The position numbers were made by a program, and so were the translations under genes. 37,301 nt of DNA from Candidatus Wallbacteria bacterium (GTDB taxonomy: Bacteria; Muiribacteriota; UBA6191; JACPRK01), in assembly GCA_016213845.1 (NCBI GenBank), contig JACQZN010000094.1, positions 1 through 37,301 on the forward strand, in the 5' to 3' direction. The notes beneath the pieces are model-generated. The model did not search any database. It was given only the letters and a program-made list of their open reading frames with translations, and had not been told where the DNA came from. Shown here in pieces: positions 31,952 to 37,301 of this stretch; within the stretch, counting starts at the first letter, position 1, and each line of letters begins with the position of its first letter.

Positions 31952-32899
31952 ATGTCGGCCAACGAAAGAAGATACATCGAGATCGGTCCCAGGAGGACGG
32001 GGCTGCAGGGAAGGGACTCTGTCCGCGAAGCCGTCGAACCGGCCTTTCGCGGAGAGGAGAGCGGACGCATGTTCGAAGTACGAATCGACTCAGTAGAGCT
32101 ATTGACTAGGGCCGCCATCTCCGGCCTCGATCTGGCCGACGAGGGCTTCGACGACATCCTCGCCCAGGCGTACCGGGAGCTCGAAGTCTCCAGGCGCCGC
32201 GCCAAGATGGTGCTGGCTAACGCCCGCTACGAGGCTTCCGAGATCTGCCAGCAGGCCCGCGCCGAGGCCGCCCGCATCGTCGAGGCCGCCTGCGATCGCG
32301 CCGAGCTCGAAGCCCACGCGCGCCGGCAGGAGATCGAAGAGAAGGCGCGCCGCCAAGGCCTGGAAGAAGGGCTCGCGCTGGCCTGTGCCGAGAGCCGCGG
32401 CGCCCTGGCCGCCGCCAGCCAGCTCCGCGCCGGCCTGGAGAACGCCTACCGCCAGCACGTTCTCGCCTCGGAACGCCAGATCATCGAGACCGTGCTGGCC
32501 ATCGCCGAGCGCGTCGTCGCCCTCGAGCAGGAGGAGCTGCGCGACGTCCTGGGCGGCGCCATCGCCAAGGTGCTCGAGGACCACGCTGCCGCCCACGACG
32601 TCACCCTGGTCGTCAATCCCAAGGATTACGACGCCGTCGTCGGATTCCTGGCCGAGCGCGAATCCGTCTGCGACCGCATCGCCGGCGTCGCCTCCACGGC
32701 AGCCGTGCCCGCGGGCTCCTGCAAGTTCCGCAGCTCACACTTCAATCTGGACGTCTCGCTGGCCCGGCGATTCGATCAAATCAGAGACCACGTGCGCCAG
32801 CAGTGGGAGCTCGCCGCGCCGGCACCCGCCGACGTCTGCCTGCTCCCCGAGACCGCCCCGGCCACCCAGCCCCTCCCGGGCGGGGAGGGCGCCGCATGA
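31952..32899 (+). CDS. fliH: FliH-like export-ATPase regulator
   Basis: A 315-residue protein from ATG 31952, 15 bases after fliF. A second ATG at 32069 has a better ribosome site (GGAGAGGAGAG) and gives 276 residues, nearer the usual FliH/SctL size, so the first ~39 Arg-rich residues are uncertain. Residues ~70-170 are a long Ala/Glu/Arg coiled coil. The C-terminal ~110 residues (ETVLAIAERVVALEQEELRDVLGGAI..., VTLVVNPKDYDAV, SSHFNLDVSLARRFDQI) match the FliH/V-type-ATPase-E-subunit-like domain that binds and restrains FliI. It ends in a Pro/Ala tail overlapping fliI by ATGA. Confidence 0.82.
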   Translation: MSANERRYIEIGPRRTGLQGRDSVREAVEPAFRGEESGRMFEVRIDSVELLTRAAISGLDLADEGFDDILAQAYRELEVSRRRAKMVLANARYEASEICQQARAEAARIVEAACDRAELEAHARRQEIEEKARRQGLEEGLALACAESRGALAAASQLRAGLENAYRQHVLASERQIIETVLAIAERVVALEQEELRDVLGGAIAKVLEDHAAAHDVTLVVNPKDYDAVVGFLAERESVCDRIAGVASTAAVPAGSCKFRSSHFNLDVSLARRFDQIRDHVRQQWELAAPAPADVCLLPETAPATQPLPGGEGAA

Positions 32900-34287
32900 G
32901 AGCCTCTCGCTGGAACCGCGCCAGGCGCGCCGCCTCCCCCGCTGCAGGCTCCGCACTGGCGGGGCAGCCGATCCGCATCAACTGGGGCGCCCTGGCGTCC
33001 TCCCTCGGCAGCTGTCCGATCGACAGGCCTCTGGGCCGCGTCGACGAGGTCGTCGGCTCGCTCGTCAAGGCGGTCGGCCCCAAGGTCCGCATCGGCGAGA
33101 TGTGCGAGCTGATCCCAAGCGACGAGCGCCCCGGCGTTTCCGTGCGCGCCGAGGTCGTCGCCTTCCGCGATGGCAAGGCGCTGCTGATGCCCTATGGCGA
33201 CCTCCGAGGCCTCGGACCCGGTTCACTCGTTGCACCCACTGGCTCTCTTCACTCCGTCAAGGTGGGAGAGCGCTTGCTGGGTCGCGTCATCGGCGGGCTG
33301 GGTGAACCGCTCGACGAGGGCGGCGAAATCGCCTTCGACGGCCATTACCCCCTCTACGCGGCACCCCCGGAGCCGCTGAGGCGCTCCGCAATCGACACCG
33401 TCCTCCCGCTTGGCGTCCGGGCGCTCGACGGCCTCCTCACCTGCGGCCGCGGCCAGCGCATCGGCATCTTCAGCGGAAGCGGCGTCGGCAAGAGCACCCT
33501 GCTCGGAATGATCGCCCGCAACACCGCCGCCGACGTCAACGTCATCGCCCTCATCGGCGAGCGCGGCTGCGAGGTCAAGAAGTTCATCGACCAGAGCCTC
33601 GGCCCCGCGGGCCTCGCCCGCTCCGTCGTCATCGTCGTCCCTAGCTCCGCCCCCGCCATGCTCCGCACCCGCGCGGCCTTCAAGGCAATGGCCATCGCCG
33701 AGTACTTTCGCGACAGGGGCGGGCACGTCCTGCTGATGATGGACTCCCTCACCCGCTTCGCCTGGGCCCTGCGCGACGTGGGCCTGGCCGCCGGGGAGGC
33801 CGCCACCGCCCGCGGATTCACGCCATCCGTGTTCAGCGTCCTCCCCCAGCTCCTGGAGCGCTCGGGCACCTCGCTGCACGGCAGCATCACCGGACTCTTC
33901 ACCGTCCTGGTAGAGGGCGACGACCTGAACGAGCCGGTCAGCGACACCGTGCGCGGTCTGCTCGACGGCCATGTCGTCCTCTCCCGCTCCCTGGCCCAGA
34001 AGGGCTGGTTCCCCGCGGTCGACGTGCCGGCCTCGGTTTCGCGATTGATGAAGGACATCGTCGGACCGCAGCAGCAGCTCCGCGCCAACCGGATCCGGTC
34101 CATGCTCACGGCCCACGCCGAGGTCGAAGACCTGGTGAACATGGGCGAGTATCGCCGCGGCGCCAATCCTGACGCAGACCTGGCCCTGGAGCGGTTCGGG
34201 GAGCTCCGGGGATTTCTCCAGCAAGACATCGGCGAGCAGGCAGCGTGGGACGATACGCGCGCCCGGCTCGACCAGGTGACGCGATGA
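32896..34287 (+). CDS. fliI: Flagellar/type III export ATPase FliI
   Basis: A 463-residue F1-beta-like ATPase, normal length for FliI. Walker A is GSGVGKST (194-201), the catalytic-Glu loop is ALIGERGCEVKKF (E222), and Walker B is VLLMMDSLTRFA (D283). PSSAPAMLRTRAAFKAMAIAEYFRDRG and the C-terminal GEYRRGANPDADLALERF are typical of FliI/SctN. The enzyme powers substrate unfolding at the export gate. All catalytic parts look intact, arguing against a pseudogene. The start at ATG 32896 overlaps the fliH stop, and the stop overlaps fliJ (ATGA). No export-gate genes (flhA, flhB, fliPQR) are in the window. Confidence 0.95.
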   Translation: MRASRWNRARRAASPAAGSALAGQPIRINWGALASSLGSCPIDRPLGRVDEVVGSLVKAVGPKVRIGEMCELIPSDERPGVSVRAEVVAFRDGKALLMPYGDLRGLGPGSLVAPTGSLHSVKVGERLLGRVIGGLGEPLDEGGEIAFDGHYPLYAAPPEPLRRSAIDTVLPLGVRALDGLLTCGRGQRIGIFSGSGVGKSTLLGMIARNTAADVNVIALIGERGCEVKKFIDQSLGPAGLARSVVIVVPSSAPAMLRTRAAFKAMAIAEYFRDRGGHVLLMMDSLTRFAWALRDVGLAAGEAATARGFTPSVFSVLPQLLERSGTSLHGSITGLFTVLVEGDDLNEPVSDTVRGLLDGHVVLSRSLAQKGWFPAVDVPASVSRLMKDIVGPQQQLRANRIRSMLTAHAEVEDLVNMGEYRRGANPDADLALERFGELRGFLQQDIGEQAAWDDTRARLDQVTR

Positions 34288-34649
34288 AGCCCAGGACCCT
34301 GGAAGTCCTCTCGCGGGTTCAGGCCGTCCGCGAGGCTGCCCGGCGCCGAGAGCTGCTGGCAGCCGCCGACCGTGCCAACCTGGCGCGCGCCGAGCGCGAC
34401 CGGCTAGACAGGGAGGAGCTCTCGGTCCGATCCGCTTTCGGCTCCGACAGCATCTGCGACGACTTGCGCTTGCAGGACCATGCCCTTCGCTATGCCGACC
34501 GGCTTCGCAAGCAGGCCGCTGATGCCTCGGAGGATCTCCGGCAACGCGAAACCGAGCAAGAGGCCGCGCGCGCCGGGTTCCTGAAGTCCCTGGTCAAGTC
34601 CGGAGTCCTTGCCCGGAAGAGGCGCGAAGCGGACAGCGACGGCGAGTGA
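34284..34649 (+). CDS. fliJ: FliJ-like coiled-coil export chaperone escort
   Basis: A 121-residue, almost wholly helical, highly charged protein (MKPRTLEVLSRVQAVREAAR..., ending KSLVKSGVLARKRREADSDGE) that should form an antiparallel coiled coil. FliJ (~147 residues) acts like an F1 gamma subunit in the FliI hexamer and links to FlhA. Sequence similarity within this family is low; the call depends on size, coiled-coil character and position directly after fliI with an ATGA overlap. The stop overlaps the next gene's GTG. Confidence 0.7.
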   Translation: MKPRTLEVLSRVQAVREAARRRELLAAADRANLARAERDRLDREELSVRSAFGSDSICDDLRLQDHALRYADRLRKQAADASEDLRQRETEQEAARAGFLKSLVKSGVLARKRREADSDGE

Positions 34650-35626
34650 AGCTGCTGAAGATCGCCGTGGCCCCGTGCTACTGGCCGGACGAGGAGAGGC
34701 TGCTGGGGCGTGAGCTCGAGCGCGTCGCGCCGGGCCGCGTCGAGCTCAGGGTCGCCCGGAGCAAGTCGGAGCTCCTCGAGCTGCTCGGCGACTCCGAGGT
34801 CTTCTACGGAGATCGGCTCACGGTGGCCCACCTTGGCGCCGCGCCGGTGCTGGCCTGGGCCCATCTGAACGTGGCCGGAGTGGAACGCTCGCTTACGCCC
34901 CAGCTCGCAGCCCGTGGCGTCGTACTCACCAACTCTCGAGCGATGCACCGGGTCCATGTGGCAGAGCACGTCCTGGCACTGATGCTGGCCTTCGCCAAGC
35001 GAAACCACATCGCCCTGCGCCGGCAGCTCGAGCGCGTCTGGGCGCAGGCCGAGATCGTCAGCACCAGCTTCAGCCTGCGGGGTCTCACCTGCGGCGTTCT
35101 CGGTCTGGGCGGCATCGGTCTGGAGGTCGCGCGGCTCGCCCACGCGTTCGGGATGCGCTGCATCGCCACTCGACGCAGGCCCGATGCCGGCGCGGTTCCG
35201 TGCGTGGAGCGCGTATTCGGCGAGGACGGCCTCCAGGCCGTCCTTCTGGAGTCCGATTTCCTGGTGATCTGCCTGCCGCTGACCGCGAAGACGCGCGGCC
35301 TGATCGGAGCGCGGGAGCTGGCGCTGATGAAAACCGGCGCACACCTCGTCAACATCGCGCGCGGGGCGATCGTCGACGAGGACGCGCTTCTGGCGGCGCT
35401 CGGGTCGGGCCGCCTGGCCGGGGCCGGTCTCGACGTCACCCAGCGTGAGCCGCTACCCGCGGACTCGCCTCTCTGGACGGCCGAGAACGTCCTCCTCACG
35501 CCCCATGTCTCGGGTAACTACCCCGGGTACGCCGTCGACGCCGCCCGGGTCTTCGCGGAAAACGTGGCGCGATACCTGGCGGGACAGCCGCTGGAAAACG
35601 TGGTCGACCAGTCCGAGGGCTACTGA
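34646..35626 (+). CDS. D-isomer-specific 2-hydroxyacid dehydrogenase
   Basis: A 326-residue NAD(P)-dependent dehydrogenase starting with GTG inside the fliJ stop (GTGA). The Rossmann motif is GVLGLGGIGLEVARLA, followed by TRRRPDAG, whose Arg residues suggest NADP preference (inference). Catalytic residues are visible: Arg in NIARGAIVDEDAL, Glu in TQREPLP and His in LLTPHVSGNY. It belongs to the GhrA/PdxB/SerA superfamily reducing 2-oxoacids to D-2-hydroxyacids; the substrate cannot be told. No ACT domain is present, so it is not a typical SerA. Translational coupling to a flagellar export operon is unusual and may be incidental. Confidence 0.9.
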   Translation: MKLLKIAVAPCYWPDEERLLGRELERVAPGRVELRVARSKSELLELLGDSEVFYGDRLTVAHLGAAPVLAWAHLNVAGVERSLTPQLAARGVVLTNSRAMHRVHVAEHVLALMLAFAKRNHIALRRQLERVWAQAEIVSTSFSLRGLTCGVLGLGGIGLEVARLAHAFGMRCIATRRRPDAGAVPCVERVFGEDGLQAVLLESDFLVICLPLTAKTRGLIGARELALMKTGAHLVNIARGAIVDEDALLAALGSGRLAGAGLDVTQREPLPADSPLWTAENVLLTPHVSGNYPGYAVDAARVFAENVARYLAGQPLENVVDQSEGY

Positions 35627-35630
35627 GCGC

Positions 35631-35694
35631 GAGGCCGATCGATCGACGTGCTGGCCTCTCCTGGCTGCCCGGCCCCTACGGCGGCCGTTCGGCC
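35631..35694. terminator. Inverted repeats between convergent genes
   Basis: GAGGCC (35631-35636) pairs with GGCCTC (35653-35658) around a CGATCGATCG palindrome, and GGCCG (35683-35687), TT, CGGCC (35690-35694) forms a second short hairpin. They lie in the 71-base gap between the rightward dehydrogenase and the leftward ATPase gene. There is no T-run, so termination is inferred from position. Confidence 0.4.
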
Positions 35695-35697
35695 TCG

Positions 35698-36864
35698 TCA
35701 CGACGCTATCTGACGCAGTTCGCGCACCAGGCTCGAGGCCGCCACGGCACGGACGGCCGGTTCGAGATCGAAGCTGCGCGAGCCGGCGTGGACGAGCAGC
35801 AGGCGGTCCAGGCGCAACGTCTCCAGAGCGATTCGCATGGAAGCCGTCACGCGGGGTAACTCAGTGCGCTTGAACTCGAAGCCCACGCGGTGCCCTTGCT
35901 GCAAGACGAGCAGATCCAGTTCAGCGCCGCCGTGGGTCGCCCAGAAAAACCTCTCTTCCCGCCGAATCGAGAGCTGCTGCAGCACCTGGTGCAGCAGCAG
36001 ACCCTCCCAGCTAGCTCCCAGCTTGGGATGAACTCTGAGCGCGTCGAGGCTGCGGACATCCATCAGCGCGTGAAACAGTCCCGAGTCCGTCACGTAGATT
36101 TTCGGAGCCTTGACCACGCGCTTACCCACGTTCTCGGCCCACGGCCGCAACTGAGTGATGACGAATGCCCCGGTGAGAATGTCCAGATAGCGTTGCACGG
36201 TCGTGTGGGAGATGCCGAACGAGCGGGCGAGCTCCGACGCGTTGAAGGTCTGTCCGTGGTAGTGGGCGAGCATCGTCCAGAACCGCCACATGGCCTCGGG
36301 GGGTAACGCGATTCCCAGGGCGGGCACGTCGCGTTCCAGGAAGGTCCGGACGAAGAACTTGCGCCACTCGAGGCTCTGCGTGTCAGTGCGGGACAGGAAG
36401 GACATTGGAAACCCGCCGCGAAGCCAGAGCCGTTGGAGCGATCCCTCCCCGGCCTCCTGAAAGTCGAAACCGGGGAGCTCGTGAAACGCGATCCTACCGG
36501 CGAGGGTTTCCGCCCCGTGTCTGAGCAGTTCCGGCGACGCGCTGCCCAGAACCAGAAATCGCGCTGGCGACCCTGGTCTGTCAGCGAGCACGCGCAGCAC
36601 AGGGAACAAGCCGGGAAAGCGCTGGATCTCGTCCAGCACCACGAGTCCCTCGAATTGTCGCAGAGCGAGCGCGGGCTCGACGAACAGCTGGTGGTCGGCA
36701 GGGTCCTCGAGATCGAAGTAGTGAGTGGGTCCCTTTTCCGCCGCGACGATCTGCCGCGCAAGCCAGGTCTTGCCCACCTGGCGGGCCCCGAGCAGGGCCA
36801 CGACCGGATAGCGTCTCAGCAGATCCCGTAGACGGTGCACGTGCCACGTCCGGGCGATCTTCAT
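35698..36864 (-). CDS. AAA_14/DUF4143 family ATPase
   Basis: A 388-residue protein. The N-terminal AAA domain has Walker A GARQVGKTWLA and Walker B GLVVLDEIQRFP, with a sensor-like LVLGSASPELL. A winged-helix-like segment follows (LARSFGISHTTVQRYLDIL). The C-terminal DUF4143 region has a PD-(D/E)xK nuclease-like signature GAELDLLVLQQG...GFEFKRT. These proteins are widespread accessory ATPases; a function is not established, although some act in toxin or defence contexts. It is monocistronic, leftward, and its start is ~7 bases from a predicted -10 element. It sits beside the trailer end of a CRISPR array but is not a known Cas protein. Confidence 0.9.
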   Translation of the reverse strand: MKIARTWHVHRLRDLLRRYPVVALLGARQVGKTWLARQIVAAEKGPTHYFDLEDPADHQLFVEPALALRQFEGLVVLDEIQRFPGLFPVLRVLADRPGSPARFLVLGSASPELLRHGAETLAGRIAFHELPGFDFQEAGEGSLQRLWLRGGFPMSFLSRTDTQSLEWRKFFVRTFLERDVPALGIALPPEAMWRFWTMLAHYHGQTFNASELARSFGISHTTVQRYLDILTGAFVITQLRPWAENVGKRVVKAPKIYVTDSGLFHALMDVRSLDALRVHPKLGASWEGLLLHQVLQQLSIRREERFFWATHGGAELDLLVLQQGHRVGFEFKRTELPRVTASMRIALETLRLDRLLLVHAGSRSFDLEPAVRAVAASSLVRELRQIAS

Positions 36865-36871
36865 GCTATGA

Positions 36872-36900
36872 ACTATGCAACTTCAGGTTGCAGATTTCAA
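36872..36900 (-). promoter_or_regulatory. Promoter with embedded operator-like palindrome for the DUF4143 gene
   Basis: On the minus strand: -35 TTGAAA (36900-36895), 17-bp spacer, -10 CATAGT (36877-36872). The perfect inverted repeat TGCAAC-TTCAG-GTTGCA (36876-36892) fills most of the spacer and touches the -10, a classic repressor position. Transcription would begin near 36865, right at the ATG (36864), so the mRNA is probably leaderless. Confidence 0.6.
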
Positions 36901-37009
36901 GGCTATCGAGGGGTGCATGTCCCGCAGGGGGGGCCCCGGCCAAGTCAGCTCGTGCCCGAGCACGTGCCCGAAGGGACCGCCGCTGGCGTATCGCTGGGAA
37001 CGGATCTCG

Positions 37010-37044
37010 TCGTCGCGCTCGACCACCTTTCAAGGCCGTGGAGA
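37010..37044 (-). repeat. Degenerate terminal CRISPR repeat
   Basis: The right half (TTCAAGGCCGTGGAGA) matches the consensus with one change, while the left ~18 bases no longer match. It keeps the 73-bp repeat period to the next unit, so it is the end repeat, not a chance match. Between it and the ATPase promoter (36901-37009) I see no gene. Confidence 0.8.
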
Positions 37045-37301
37045 GCATTGCCCAGTTGGTAGGTCGCGCGGATTATGCCCGCGCTTCAATGGGGCCACGG
37101 CTTCAATGCCGTGGAGAGGCTACGCAGCCTACGAAGCGGCGCTCACGTACTACGGGCTTCAATGGGGCCACGGCTTCAATGCCGTGGAGAGATAGACTGG
37201 CACGAACGTCACGCTGGGCGCGTAGTCGCTTCAATGGGGCCACGGCTTCAATGCCGTGGAGACGGTCGTCGTCAAGGACTAGAGCGGGGGAGCTCTAGTG
37301 C
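37010..37301 (-). CRISPR. CRISPR array, trailer end, continues beyond the window
   Basis: Three identical 35-bp repeats at 37083-37117, 37156-37190 and 37228-37262, plus a half-degenerate one at 37010-37044. Spacers are 38, 38, 37 and 37 bp (37045-37082, 37118-37155, 37191-37227, 37263-37299). The final two bases GC match the repeat start, so a further repeat begins at 37300. Each repeat contains a perfect 7-bp hairpin, CCACGGC-TTCAAT-GCCGTGG, and on the minus strand ends in CCCCATTGAAGC, like the ATTGAAAC-type 3' handle of several type I/III repeats. Decay of the leftmost repeat at its minus-strand 3' end also suggests leftward transcription with the leader to the right. No cas genes are in the window. 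Confidence 0.93.

Noticed and set aside
36901..37009. Additional degenerate CRISPR repeat around TTTCAAGGC near 36895-36905
   Set aside because: Its distance to the next repeat does not fit the 72-73 bp period, and it overlaps the ATPase promoter.

Overview
This is a very GC-rich bacterial chromosome segment with dense, mostly rightward operons whose genes overlap by 4 bases (ATGA or GTGA junctions). A C-terminal outer-membrane beta-barrel ending in Phe (PelB) and a GspC-like protein point to a double-membrane cell. The gene order dprA-smg-topA-xerC followed by fli genes mixes a proteobacterial arrangement (dprA-smg-topA) with the Bacillus/spirochaete one (dprA-topA-xerC-flagellar operon). 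I cannot name the phylum. A deep or uncultivated Gram-negative lineage is plausible, but that is inference.

Layout. (1) 1-511: repeat-rich spacer. (2) 512-2242 (-): DUF885 metallopeptidase-like protein. (3) 2626-19211 (+): a Pel-type exopolysaccharide operon: pelB, a TPR-PelA fusion, pelD, pelE, pelF and pelG. It runs by overlapping codons into a response regulator/PP2C phosphatase/HATPase protein, then a STAS anti-sigma-antagonist-like protein, and ends with a beta-CASP metallo-beta-lactamase RNase. (4) 19296-22417 (-): an N-box-deficient histidine kinase, a divergent ribose-phosphate pyrophosphokinase and an orphan GspC-like protein, with three short-tandem-repeat tracts around the prs start. 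(5) 22657-26626 (+): a long HEAT-repeat protein, dprA and smg. (6) 26650-30260 (+): topA and xerC. (7) 30344-34649 (+): a reduced flagellar/type III export cluster: fliF with a FliG-C-like tail, fliH, fliI and fliJ. A D-2-hydroxyacid dehydrogenase is coupled to its 3' end. (8) 35698-36864 (-): an AAA/DUF4143 ATPase with a promoter/operator-like leader. (9) 37010-37301: the trailer end of a CRISPR array that runs off the window.

How the genes may work together. PelF would polymerise, PelG with PelD/PelE would export across the inner membrane, the TPR-PelA fusion would deacetylate in the periplasm, and PelB would carry the polymer through the outer membrane. In characterised Gram-negative Pel systems c-di-GMP binding to the PelD RxxD site switches synthesis on. 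Here that motif reads RPGQ. A phosphorylation-controlled partner-switching module (receiver, PP2C, HATPase, STAS) is translationally coupled to pelG. I infer that this operon has moved from c-di-GMP control toward partner switching. The second notable system is the flagellar remnant: rod genes (flgB, flgC, fliE) and a separate fliG are absent where they are expected, and the FliF C-terminus looks like a FliG torque-ring domain. This would give a compact MS/C-ring plus export ATPase.
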